NCBI RefSeq assembly: GCF_014302995.1
Contig: NZ_CP060295.1
Coordinates: forward strand, 4,455,501 to 4,519,500
Length of the DNA stretch: 64,000 nucleotides
Origin: Variovorax sp. PAMC26660
GTDB lineage: Bacteria > Pseudomonadota > Gammaproteobacteria > Burkholderiales > Burkholderiaceae_C
Reading direction: 5' to 3'
In this document: positions 47,957 through 57,144 of the stretch, in pieces
Position numbering within the stretch: position 1 is the stretch's first letter
Layout of the letters: every line of letters starts with the position of its first letter
Notes under the pieces: generated by a model
Told to the model about the DNA's origin: nothing
The model's input: only the letters and a program-made list of their open reading frames with translations
The model's database searches: none
Program-made: the position numbers and the translations under genes

Positions 47957-48913
47957 ATGCAAGTAAAGGCCGAAGCCCAAAACAGTGCCCAAGGCACCCG
48001 GAATCGCGCCGTTCTGGGGCAGCTCAGCGACATGGACCTGCGCCTGCTCAAGGTGTTCAAGAGCGTGGTCGACTGCGGCGGCATGGCGGCGGCCGAGCTG
48101 GAGCTGAACATCGGCACGTCCACTGTGAGCCGGCATGTGAAAGACCTGGAAACGCGGCTGGGCCTCGTGTTGTGCCGGCGTGGTCGGGCTGGCTTCGCAC
48201 TCACCGCCGAGGGGCAGCGCGTGTACGACGAGACGCTGCGGCTGCTGGCCTCGGTCGACGCCTTTCGCGGCGGCATCGACGACATTCACAACCGCATGGG
48301 CGGGCAACTGGAGGTGGCACTGTTCGACAAGACCGCGACCAACCCGAAGGCGCGCATCGGCGAGGCCATTGCGCGCTTCACAGAGATGGCGCCCGAGGTG
48401 AACCTGGCAGTGCACGTGGGTTCGATCAATGCGATAGAGCAGGGTGTGCTGGAGGGCAACTTCCAGATCGGCATCATCCCGGCGCATCGCGCCTCGAAGA
48501 GCCTTGTGTACGCCGACCTGTTCGACGAGACGATGTTGCTGTACTGCGGCAAGGGGCATCCGCTGTTCGAGAGCCCGCACGCGAAGCTCACGTGGTCGAA
48601 GCTGGGTGAACACCATTTCGCGGGACTGGGTTATCACTCGCCGAACATGGAGCTGAGCCACCGAGCGCGGTTGTCGCGCAAGGCGACGGGGTTCGACCAG
48701 GAGGCGATTGCGACGCTGATTCTTTCGGGGCGGTTTCTGGGGTTCTTGCCGGACCACTATGCGCAGGTATTCGAGCAACGCGGGCTGATGAAGGCTGTGT
48801 TGCCGGCGCGCTTCAACTATGCATGCCGGTTTGTCAGTTTGCTGCGGCGGTCGCCCAAGCCTTCACGGGCGGTGTTGGCGTTTCAGGCTTGTCTGGAGGC
48901 GGCTCACGGTTGA
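47957..48913 (+). CDS. LysR family regulator, divergent from the aminotransferase-mmsA pair
   Basis: 318 residues. The winged helix-turn-helix is at about residues 28-85 (LKVFKSVVDCGGMAAAELEL), followed by a LysR substrate domain. It diverges from the aminotransferase with 106 bases between starts, a layout typical for a pathway regulator. The control region contains AT-rich stretches (CAATATCAATGTTCACTTGA) that could hold LysR half-sites. Effector unknown; a beta-amino acid is plausible. Confidence 0.9.
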   Translation: MQVKAEAQNSAQGTRNRAVLGQLSDMDLRLLKVFKSVVDCGGMAAAELELNIGTSTVSRHVKDLETRLGLVLCRRGRAGFALTAEGQRVYDETLRLLASVDAFRGGIDDIHNRMGGQLEVALFDKTATNPKARIGEAIARFTEMAPEVNLAVHVGSINAIEQGVLEGNFQIGIIPAHRASKSLVYADLFDETMLLYCGKGHPLFESPHAKLTWSKLGEHHFAGLGYHSPNMELSHRARLSRKATGFDQEAIATLILSGRFLGFLPDHYAQVFEQRGLMKAVLPARFNYACRFVSLLRRSPKPSRAVLAFQACLEAAHG

Positions 48914-48923
48914 GGGCTGTTTG

Positions 48924-49170
48924 TTCAGGGCGTCGCTCACTCCGACACGGTGCTCTTTTTCGCGAATGTCCCCCGCTTCGCTCCTCCTTTATTTAGCTAA
49001 AAAGAGCCCCGTATCGACGTGCGCGCTCAGAGCGGTTGTTGATCGGCAATCACCAGCAGCGTGCCCATGTGCGAATGACGCCGGGTGCTCCCCGCAGCGA
49101 AATAAAGGAGGAGCGAAGCGGGGGACATTCGCGGAGGGGAGCTCCCGGTGTCATTCGCACCCACCCCGAA
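48924..49170. repeat. Two-hairpin intergenic element, copy 2
   Basis: Starts ten bases after the LysR stop and ends before the GntR gene. It aligns along its length with 20321-20571. The 36-bp core occurs in both orientations: near 48960-49000 in hairpin A, where its end reads TTTAGC, so the stem is imperfect, and in hairpin B, where it is a perfect core. The right outer repeat has decayed (CACCCCGAA). The remainder of the gap holds nothing else I recognise. Confidence 0.85.
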
Positions 49171-49187
49171 CAAGACCCAAGACCGGG

Positions 49188-49955
49188 TTACCGCTGCCCC
49201 CCACTAGGCAGCAGCAAATGCTTCGCCCCGATGTGCGCCTCCATCTCATGCATGTGCGCCTCGGCATCGACCATGTGCTCGGCCATCAACCGGCGCACTT
49301 CGTCCGCGTCTTCCTTTCGGTAGGCCGCAAGCAGTTGGGTGTGATAGTCGACATTGGTCTCGCCGAAGTGGTGATGGTCCAGCGCCTTCTTGTAGACCAC
49401 GAGATCGCGCAACAGGTCGTTGAGAAAGCGGCACATGAAGGACAGCACCGGATTGGGGCAAGCCTCGGCCAACATCGTGTGGAAAGCGAGTTCGGCTTCG
49501 CGTTGCGTGCGCAACTCGTCCTCGTTCGTGGGCTCGACAGTGCACAGACGCACATTGGCTTCGAGCCGCTCGAACTGCTCGGGCGTCAGCCGGCCGACCA
49601 CGCTCGCGGCCAGTTCGGGCTCCAGCGCCTTGCGCAACTGGTAGATGTGATGCCCGTCCAGGTGATGGAAGTGCAGGAAATTTCGCAGCGGCTCCGACGC
49701 ATGGTCGACCGACACCTGCTGCAGGTACGCCCCGCCGCCGGGGCCGGTGCGAATGGCGATCAGGCCGCGCACTTCGAGTGCCTTCAAGGCCTCGCGCACC
49801 GTGCTCTTCGAGTAGCCGAAAAGCTCGATCAGTTCTTTCTCGTTCGGTAGCCGGTCGCCGGGCTGCTTGCGCTCCGCCACGATCCATCGCTTGACGTCTT
49901 CAACGATCACGTCCGAGAGCTTTTGCCGCTTGGGGCGGTGTTGGCCCACTGTCAT
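49188..49955 (-). CDS. FadR/GntR-family regulator
   Basis: 255 residues: an N-terminal winged helix (about 15-80; GDRLPNEKELIELFGYSKST with REALKALEVRGLI) and a C-terminal all-helical FCD ligand domain with histidines (HMVDAEAHMHEME). It is transcribed divergently from the ABC transporter/M20/M81 operon starting at 50164, so it probably controls it. Members of this subfamily respond to carboxylic or amino acids. ATG 49955 gives MTVGQHRPKRQK. Confidence 0.92.
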   Translation of the reverse strand: MTVGQHRPKRQKLSDVIVEDVKRWIVAERKQPGDRLPNEKELIELFGYSKSTVREALKALEVRGLIAIRTGPGGGAYLQQVSVDHASEPLRNFLHFHHLDGHHIYQLRKALEPELAASVVGRLTPEQFERLEANVRLCTVEPTNEDELRTQREAELAFHTMLAEACPNPVLSFMCRFLNDLLRDLVVYKKALDHHHFGETNVDYHTQLLAAYRKEDADEVRRLMAEHMVDAEAHMHEMEAHIGAKHLLLPSGGQR

Positions 49956-50055
49956 TCACACGCTCCATGCCCATCGGGAGATGCGCGGGATGCGCAACAG
50001 CGCGCGATCTTAAACGGCGTCATTGGCGGGGTCCGGTTGATGTTGGGCACAGGGC

Positions 50056-50084
50056 TTGCTAGCGGGTTTTTACCAGCATATTAA
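50056..50084 (+). promoter_or_regulatory. Candidate promoter and operator upstream of the liv-type operon
   Basis: TTGCTA, a 17-bp spacer, and TATTAA make a plausible sigma-70 pair about 80 bases upstream of the first gene. The spacer holds GGT-TTTT-ACC (50065-50074), an inverted repeat of the type bound by FadR-family proteins. Both are sequence-level suggestions only. Confidence 0.4.
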
Positions 50085-50163
50085 TCCTATTTATCCGCTT
50101 AAATTCGCCGGCATTCGCAGGCAGCTCTTTTCACTTACTTCCACACCACGACCGGAGATCCCC

Positions 50164-51369
50164 ATGCAACGCAGACACCTCCTTCAGCTCGCCGCCCTGT
50201 CGGCCGCCCCCGCTTCCCTGCTGGCTGGCCGCGCCGCCTTTGCCCAGTCGGCCGAGGCCATCCGCTTCGGCTGCCCGGTCCCGATGTCGGGCGCGTTCGC
50301 GGCCAACGGCAAGTACGCCGACCTGGGCATGAAGCTGGCCATCGAGCAGTACGGCAGCGTGCTCAAGCGTCCGCTGGCCTACACGGTGCTCGACACCGAA
50401 GGCAAGCCCGCCACAGCCGTGCGCAAGGTGCAGGAAGCCTCGCAGCAGCAGGGCGCCAAGTTCTTCGCCGGCGGCATCCTGTCGTCGGAAGCGCTGGCCA
50501 TGGGCAAGGAAGCCGAGAAGGCCGGTGCCCTCTTCATCACCACCGCCGGTGCCGATGAAATCACCGGCAAGGATTGCAACCCCGCCACCTTCCGTTGGTC
50601 GGTGCCCACCTTCGGCGCCATCGAGCAGACGGTGCGCCCGCTGATCGCCACCATGCCCAAGGCCAAGCGCTGGTACACGATCACGCCGCAGTACGTGTTC
50701 GGCGACGGCCTGCTGAGCGCGGCCAAGAACATCTTCCAGGAGAAGGGCATCGAGCACGTGGGCAACAGCTACCACTCGCTCAACGAGAAGGAGTTCAGCG
50801 GCTATCTCACCAACGCGATGGCCGCCAAGCCCGACGTGCTGCTGCTGCTGAACTTCGGCGCGCAATCGTCTGCCGCGCTGCGCCAGGCGGTCAGCTTCGG
50901 CATGCACAAGAACATGACGATCCTCATGGCCTGGGCGTCGGGACTGGAGCAGTTCGACGAACTCGGTGCCGACCTGTGCGAAGACGTCTACTTCGGCGCG
51001 CAGTACTGGCACACGGCCGACACCACGCTCAACAAGGACCTGGTGAAGCGCACCGCCGACAAGCTCAAGATCGTGCCCAACTACAGCCTGGCCGGCTCGT
51101 ACATCTGCACCAAGATCCTGATCGACGGCATCATCAAGGCGGGCACCGTCGACCAGAAGGCGGTGATCGCGGCGCTCGAAGGCATGAAGTACGACGGCCT
51201 CACGGGCACGGAAGAAATCCGCAAGGCCGACCACCAGGTCATCAAGGACTACTACCTGCTCAAGGGCAAGGCCAAGTCGAAGATGAAGAACCCCGCCGAC
51301 TACGTCGATGTCGTGAGTTCCGGCAAGTCCTTCCTGCCCATCGACAAGACTGGCTGCAAGCTGGCCTGA
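50164..51369 (+). CDS. Branched-chain-type ABC transporter substrate-binding protein 1
   Basis: 401-residue periplasmic protein (Peripla_BP_6). The signal region (MQRRHLLQLAALSAAPASLL) may be Tat-like, with cleavage near AFA-Q. The mature N-terminus IRFGCPVPMSGAFAANGKYAD is the family start. ATG 50164 was chosen because the signal begins there. It heads an operon with livH, livM, livG, livF, an M20 amidase, a second binding protein and an M81 peptidase. Substrate unknown; amides or peptide-like compounds are suggested by the two hydrolases. Confidence 0.92.
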   Translation: MQRRHLLQLAALSAAPASLLAGRAAFAQSAEAIRFGCPVPMSGAFAANGKYADLGMKLAIEQYGSVLKRPLAYTVLDTEGKPATAVRKVQEASQQQGAKFFAGGILSSEALAMGKEAEKAGALFITTAGADEITGKDCNPATFRWSVPTFGAIEQTVRPLIATMPKAKRWYTITPQYVFGDGLLSAAKNIFQEKGIEHVGNSYHSLNEKEFSGYLTNAMAAKPDVLLLLNFGAQSSAALRQAVSFGMHKNMTILMAWASGLEQFDELGADLCEDVYFGAQYWHTADTTLNKDLVKRTADKLKIVPNYSLAGSYICTKILIDGIIKAGTVDQKAVIAALEGMKYDGLTGTEEIRKADHQVIKDYYLLKGKAKSKMKNPADYVDVVSSGKSFLPIDKTGCKLA

Positions 51370-51391
51370 TGCAACGCAAGCCAACGAGCCT

Positions 51392-52252
51392 ATGACCGTC
51401 TACCTGCTCCAGACCATCAACGGAATCGGCATCGGCATGCTGTATTTCCTGCTGGCCGTTGGCTTGTCCATCGTGTTCGGCCTGCTGCGTTTCGTGAACT
51501 TCGCGCACGGCGCTTTCTATTTGCTGGGTGCCTACCTGTGCTACCAGGCCATGCAGTGGGGCCTGAACTTCTGGGCCGCGCTGGTGCTGGTGCCGCTGTG
51601 CGTCGGCGCGCTCGGCTGGTTGGCCGAAAAGCTGCTGCTGCGCCGCGTCTATGCCAAGCCGCACGAGTTCCACATCCTCGTGACCGTGGGCCTGGCGCTC
51701 GCGGTGCAAGAGATCGTCATCGTGTTCTGGGGCCCGCTGGGCAACAGCGTGCCGACGCCCGATCTGCTGCAGGGCGTGGTCATGTGGGGCGACTTCATCT
51801 ATCCCAAGTACCGGCTGTTCGTGATCGGCTTCACCGCCGTGCTCGCGGTGCTGTTGTGGGGGGTGCTCGAAGGCACGCGCCTGGGCAGTGCGGTGCGTGC
51901 GGGCAGCGAGTCGACCGAGATGGTCTCGCTGCTCGGCATCAACGTGTTCCGCGTGTTCAGCCTGGTGTTTGCGCTCGGTGCGGCCACGGCCGCGCTGGCG
52001 GGCGTGCTGGCCGCGCCGATCCGTGGCGCCGAGCCCTTCATGGGTGTCGAGGCGCTGAGCGTCGCCTTCGTGGTGGTGGTGATCGGCGGGCTCGGCAGCT
52101 TCGGCGGCGCGCTGGTCGGTGGCCTGCTGATCGGCATCGTGCAAAGCCTCATGAGCACCATCTGGCCGCCGGGGGCGAGCCTGATGATCTACATCGCGAT
52201 GGCGGCCGTGCTGCTGTTGCGCCCGCATGGCCTGCTCGGCCGCAAAGGATGA
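51392..52252 (+). CDS. Branched-chain-type ABC permease, LivH family
   Basis: 286-residue permease with about eight helices. LLAVGLSIVFGLLRFVNFAHG is the LivH N-terminal pattern, and the EAA-like loop is TRLGSAVRAGSESTEMVSLLGI. The stop overlaps the next start by four bases, so it is coupled to the livM-type gene. The gene lies 22 bases after the binding-protein stop. Confidence 0.93.
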   Translation: MTVYLLQTINGIGIGMLYFLLAVGLSIVFGLLRFVNFAHGAFYLLGAYLCYQAMQWGLNFWAALVLVPLCVGALGWLAEKLLLRRVYAKPHEFHILVTVGLALAVQEIVIVFWGPLGNSVPTPDLLQGVVMWGDFIYPKYRLFVIGFTAVLAVLLWGVLEGTRLGSAVRAGSESTEMVSLLGINVFRVFSLVFALGAATAALAGVLAAPIRGAEPFMGVEALSVAFVVVVIGGLGSFGGALVGGLLIGIVQSLMSTIWPPGASLMIYIAMAAVLLLRPHGLLGRKG

Positions 52253-53220
52253 TGGCGATGCCGAGAAAATACACATTCCTGCTGGCGCTGATTGCCGCGC
52301 TGGGCCTGCCGCTCGTGCTGCGCTCGGGTTCGCTTGCGAGCGAGGTGCTGATCTATGCGTTGGCGGCCCTGGGCTGCAATCTGCTGCTGGGCTACACGGG
52401 GCTGCTGTCGTTCGGGCAGGGCATCTTCTTCGGGCTGGGCAGCTACACCATCGCGATCCTGCTCACGCGGTTGCAACTGCCGATGCCGCTCGCGTTGCTC
52501 GCGGCCATTGCGATGGGCGCACTGGGCGCGGCGGTGGTCGGCTGGGTCGCCATCCGCCAGCGTGGCACCTACTTCGTGATGCTCACGCTGGCCTTCGCGC
52601 AGATGTTCTATTTCGTGGCCTACACCGCGTCGGGCCTCACGGGCGGCGACAACGGGTTGCTCGACGTGCCGCGCCCCGCATTCATGGACACGCCCTGGAA
52701 GTACTACGCCTTCGTGGCGGTGATCTTCCTGATTGCATTCGCACTGCTGCTGAAGGTGACCGATTCGGTCTTCGGCCGCACGCTGCTCGCCATCCGCGAC
52801 AACGAAGACCGCGCAGCCGCCGTGGGCTACAACCTCAAGCGCTTCAAGCTGCTGGCCTTCGTCATCTCCGGTGCTGTCACCGGCCTCGCGGGCGGGCTGC
52901 ACGCGATGATGACCGGCATCGCGCCGCTGTCGAATGCCGAGTACCACACGAGCGAGATGATCCTGGTCATCACCGTGATCGGCGGCACCGGCAACCTTTT
53001 CGCTTCGGTGCTGGGTTCGGCCTTCTATGTGCTGCTGGCCGACTGGCTGTCCACGCTGTGGCCGCGATGGTTGCTGTTGCTGGGCCTGCTGCTGATCGGC
53101 GTGAGCATCGGCATGCAGCGCGGTCTCTGGGGCCTGGGCGAGGCCGTCTGGCGGCGCGTGTTCCGCAAGGCATTGCCTGCAGTGGTCAAGGCACCCGAAG
53201 CGCAGGGAGAAAAAGCATGA
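52249..53220 (+). CDS. Branched-chain-type ABC permease, LivM family
   Basis: 323-residue permease with nine or so helices. LLLGYTGLLSFGQGIFFGLGSYT is characteristic, as is the EAA-like loop FGRTLLAIRDNEDRAAAVGYN. Two adjacent ATGs (52249 and 52252) are possible; the first overlaps livH by four bases. The stop overlaps the ATPase gene start by four bases. It should pair with the LivH-type subunit. Confidence 0.93.
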   Translation: MMAMPRKYTFLLALIAALGLPLVLRSGSLASEVLIYALAALGCNLLLGYTGLLSFGQGIFFGLGSYTIAILLTRLQLPMPLALLAAIAMGALGAAVVGWVAIRQRGTYFVMLTLAFAQMFYFVAYTASGLTGGDNGLLDVPRPAFMDTPWKYYAFVAVIFLIAFALLLKVTDSVFGRTLLAIRDNEDRAAAVGYNLKRFKLLAFVISGAVTGLAGGLHAMMTGIAPLSNAEYHTSEMILVITVIGGTGNLFASVLGSAFYVLLADWLSTLWPRWLLLLGLLLIGVSIGMQRGLWGLGEAVWRRVFRKALPAVVKAPEAQGEKA

Positions 53221-53983
53221 CGCAACCCGTACTCATCGAAGCCATCGGCGTCACCAAGCACTACGGCAAGTTCGCCGCGCTCGGCGGGGTCGACCTGAAG
53301 ATCCTGCCCAACACCGTGCATTCGGTGATCGGCCCGAACGGCGCCGGCAAGACCACGCTGTTCCACATGCTCACGGGCACCGGCACCACCACGGGTGGGC
53401 GCATTTTGTTCGACGGCCACGACGTGACGCACGAGCCCGACTACAAGCGCGTGCAGCGCGGCATGGCGCGCTCGTTCCAGGTGACCAGCCTGTTCGCGAC
53501 CCTCTCGGTGCGCGAGAACCTGCGCGTGGCGGCGCAGGGCATCGCGCCGCGACAGGCCATGAACTGCTGGCGCGCGCCCATCGGCGACCGCGCCTGCGCA
53601 GACACGGTGGCTGAAGTGCTGGCTCGCGTCGGCCTCGAACGGCTGGCCGACACGCCGGCCAACGTGCTGTCGCACGGCCAGCAACGCCGGCTCGAAGTGG
53701 GCATGGCGCTCGCTGCGAAGCCCAAGGCGATCTTCCTGGACGAGCCGACCTCGGGCATGGGCATCGACGACCTCGACGACATGAAGCGGTTGATCCGCAG
53801 CCTGCGCGATGCCCACACCGTGGTGCTGATCGAGCACAACATGAACATCGTGATGGACATCTCCGACACCGTGACCGTCATGCAACTGGGCCGCGTGCTG
53901 GCCGAGGGTTTGCCGGGCGACATCCGCGCCGATGCGCGGGTGCGAACGGCCTACCTGGGCAACATGATCACCGGAGGGAAGGC

Positions 53984-53987
<4 letters not shown>
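53217..53987 (+). CDS. Branched-chain-type ABC ATPase, LivG family
   Basis: 256-residue ATPase. Walker A is GPNGAGKT, the signature is LSHGQQRRLEVGMAL, and Walker B is AIFLDEPTSGMG. The ATG at 53217 overlaps the permease stop by four bases, and its own 3' end overlaps the LivF-type start by four. It is the LivG-like member of a heterodimer. Confidence 0.93.
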
Positions 53988-54700
<713 letters not shown>

Positions 54701-54733
54701 GTGCACCCCGCCTTCACTCCTTCGCCAAGACCA

Positions 54734-56014
54734 ATGAACAAACAGAACGAAATTTCCATCGCACCGGATGTGCGCGACCTTCGCATTGACGGGCCGCGCC
54801 TCTGGGATTCGCTGATGCAGTTGGCCCAGGTCGGCGCCACCCAGAAGGGCGGCGTCTGCCGCCTTGCATTGACCGACCTCGACCGCCAGGGCCGCGACCT
54901 GTTCACGCGCTGGGTGCGGGAGGCCGGTTGCGAGGTGCGCGTGGACGCCATCGGCAACATCTTCGCGCGCCGCGCGGGCCGCAACAACGCACTGCCACCC
55001 ATCACCACCGGCAGCCACATCGACACGCAACCGACCGGCGGCAAGTTCGACGGCAACTACGGCGTGCTCGCGGGCCTCGAAGTGATTCGCGCGTTGAACG
55101 ATGCGGGCGTCGTCACCGAGGCACCGCTCGAAGTGGCGGTGTGGACCAACGAGGAAGGCTCGCGCTTCGTGCCCGTGATGATGGGCTCGGGCGTCTTCGT
55201 CGACGCCTTCACGCTCGACCATGCGCTGGCGCAACGCGACAACGACGGCATCAGCGTGTCCGACGCACTCAAGGCCATCGGCTATGCCGGCAGCACACCG
55301 GCTTCCGCAGCGATGTCTCCGGTGGGCGCGTACTTCGAGGCGCACATCGAACAGGGCCCGGTGCTCGAAGCCAACGAGCGCGTGATCGGCGTGGTCGAAG
55401 GCGCGCTGGGCCAGCGCTGGTATGACGTGGTGGTGCAGGGCATGGAAGCGCACGCCGGCCCCACGCCGATGGAGCTGCGAAAAGACGCGTTGCTGCCGGC
55501 TTCCGAACTGGTGATCGAGGTCAATCGAATCGCACTGGCCCACGCACCGCACGCGCGCGGCACGGTCGGCTGGATCGAGAACTATCCGAACTCGCGCAAC
55601 GTGATTCCTGGCCGCGTGCGGCTCAGCGTCGACCTGCGCGCAGCGGACGACGTGGTGCTGTCCGCGATGGATGCCGAGCTGAAAGAAGCCGTGCAGCGCA
55701 TCGCCGCCAAGGGCAAGGTCGAAATGACGGTGGAGCAGGTCGTGTACTTCCCGCCGCAGCCCTTCACGCCGAAACTGGTGTCGGCCGTTCGCGAGGCTGC
55801 GCAGGCACAGGGCCTGACGTGGATGAATGTGATCAGCGGCGCCGGCCACGACGCGGTGTACCTCGCACGCGTCTGCCCCACGGCGATGATCTTCGTTCCC
55901 TGTCTCGATGGCATCAGCCACAACGAGATCGAGGACGCGCAGCCCGAGCACCTGGAAGCCGGCTGCAACGTGCTGCTGCAGGCGATGCTGCAAAGCGCGG
56001 GAGTCGCCGCATGA
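54734..56014 (+). CDS. M20 family Zn-dependent amidohydrolase (N-carbamoyl-L-amino acid/allantoate amidohydrolase type)
   Basis: 426-residue zinc enzyme of the M20/hydantoinase-carbamoylase group. Metal motifs are TGSHIDTQPTGGKFDG (His-x-Asp) and TNEEGSRF with the catalytic Glu; SGAGHDAVYLA and CLDGISHNE are typical of carbamoyl amino acid hydrolases and allantoate amidohydrolases. ATG 54734 is preferred; GTG 54701 is possible. The enzyme is probably cytoplasmic and hydrolyses an amide or ureido bond in the imported compound. Its stop overlaps the next gene by four bases. Confidence 0.9.
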   Translation: MNKQNEISIAPDVRDLRIDGPRLWDSLMQLAQVGATQKGGVCRLALTDLDRQGRDLFTRWVREAGCEVRVDAIGNIFARRAGRNNALPPITTGSHIDTQPTGGKFDGNYGVLAGLEVIRALNDAGVVTEAPLEVAVWTNEEGSRFVPVMMGSGVFVDAFTLDHALAQRDNDGISVSDALKAIGYAGSTPASAAMSPVGAYFEAHIEQGPVLEANERVIGVVEGALGQRWYDVVVQGMEAHAGPTPMELRKDALLPASELVIEVNRIALAHAPHARGTVGWIENYPNSRNVIPGRVRLSVDLRAADDVVLSAMDAELKEAVQRIAAKGKVEMTVEQVVYFPPQPFTPKLVSAVREAAQAQGLTWMNVISGAGHDAVYLARVCPTAMIFVPCLDGISHNEIEDAQPEHLEAGCNVLLQAMLQSAGVAA

Positions 56015-57144
56015 GCGCGGCGCTCCGGCGCATGGGGCTGCGCCTGCTGGCGATGGGAATGGTCGCGGCATGCACGGCCGCAGGGGCGGCCGGGGAGCCG
56101 ATCCTGGTAGGCCAGTCCGCCGTGCTCACCGGCCCGTTCACGCCGAACAGTCTCGCGTTCATGGAGGGCCAGACGCTGTTCTTCGACCAGCTGAACAAGA
56201 CAGGCGGTATCGGTGGTCGGCCCGTCAAGATGATCATCTATGACGACGCCTACATCGCGGAAAAGGCGGCGGCCAATGCCGAGAAGCTGCTTGGCACCGA
56301 TCACGTGGTCTGCCTGTTCGGCACCATGGGCACGGGCATCGGCGCGGCCATGTTGCCCGTGGCGGCAAAGTACGACAGCTTCATCTTCGGCGGGCTGACC
56401 GGCGCGGCGGTGCTGCGCGGGCCGAAGGTGCCGATCTATCACGTGCGGGAGTCGTACGCCGACGAGGTCACGCGCGTGATGAACCACCTGACGACCATCG
56501 GCGTGACGCGCATCGCGATCGTCTCCAGCGACGACGCCTATGGCAAGGGCATCGAGAAGGACGCGTTGGCGGCGCTCGAAAAAAACAAGCACCCGGCGCT
56601 GCTGTCGCTGCGCTTCGACCCCAAGGAAAAAGACCATGCGGCCATCGCACAGCAGGTGATCGCGAGCGGGGCGCAGGCGGTGTACGTCATCGCCGCCGGC
56701 ATGCCTGCGATCAACATCATCCGATCGCTGGTGGCGGCGCCCGTCCATCCGCAGATCTACACGAACTCGGTGGCGAGTTCGTTCCTTCTGTACAAGGAAC
56801 TCGGTGACAAGAGCCGCGGCATCGTGCTGTCTCAAGTGGTGCCGCCGTTCTGGAAGACGCGCTTCCCCATCGTGGACGAGTATCAACGGGCACTCAAGGG
56901 CACGGGCAGTGGCAGCGAAGGCTCCTACCTGGGCCTGGAGGGCTACATCACGGCCAAGGCCTTTGGGGAATCGCTGCAGCGCGTGAAGGGACCGATCACC
57001 ACCGAATCGCTCCGGCGCAGCATCGAGAACTCGCCGCCCATGAACCTGAATGGTTTCACGGTCGCGTTCCGCCCCGACAACCGCAATGGCTCCAGCTTCG
57101 GCGATATCACCATGCTGGGAAGTGCCGGAAAGTTTGCCCAATGA
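56011..57144 (+). CDS. ABC transporter substrate-binding protein 2 (Peripla_BP_6)
   Basis: 377-residue periplasmic protein with a signal peptide (cleavage around TAAGA-A). The mature part, EPILVGQSAVLTGPFTPNS, then the KTGGIGGRPVKMIIYDDAY region, is of the branched-chain binding family but differs clearly from binding protein 1. It starts four bases inside the amidase stop and ends four bases inside the M81 start, so it is a true operon member rather than an insertion. Two different binding proteins may feed the same permease with related substrates. Confidence 0.9.
   Translation: MSAALRRMGLRLLAMGMVAACTAAGAAGEPILVGQSAVLTGPFTPNSLAFMEGQTLFFDQLNKTGGIGGRPVKMIIYDDAYIAEKAAANAEKLLGTDHVVCLFGTMGTGIGAAMLPVAAKYDSFIFGGLTGAAVLRGPKVPIYHVRESYADEVTRVMNHLTTIGVTRIAIVSSDDAYGKGIEKDALAALEKNKHPALLSLRFDPKEKDHAAIAQQVIASGAQAVYVIAAGMPAINIIRSLVAAPVHPQIYTNSVASSFLLYKELGDKSRGIVLSQVVPPFWKTRFPIVDEYQRALKGTGSGSEGSYLGLEGYITAKAFGESLQRVKGPITTESLRRSIENSPPMNLNGFTVAFRPDNRNGSSFGDITMLGSAGKFAQ

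Noticed and set aside
46480..48609. 709-residue plus-strand frame opposite the aminotransferase
   Set aside because: It is an Arg/Val/Gly-rich shadow of a minus-strand class III aminotransferase with a clear PLP lysine.
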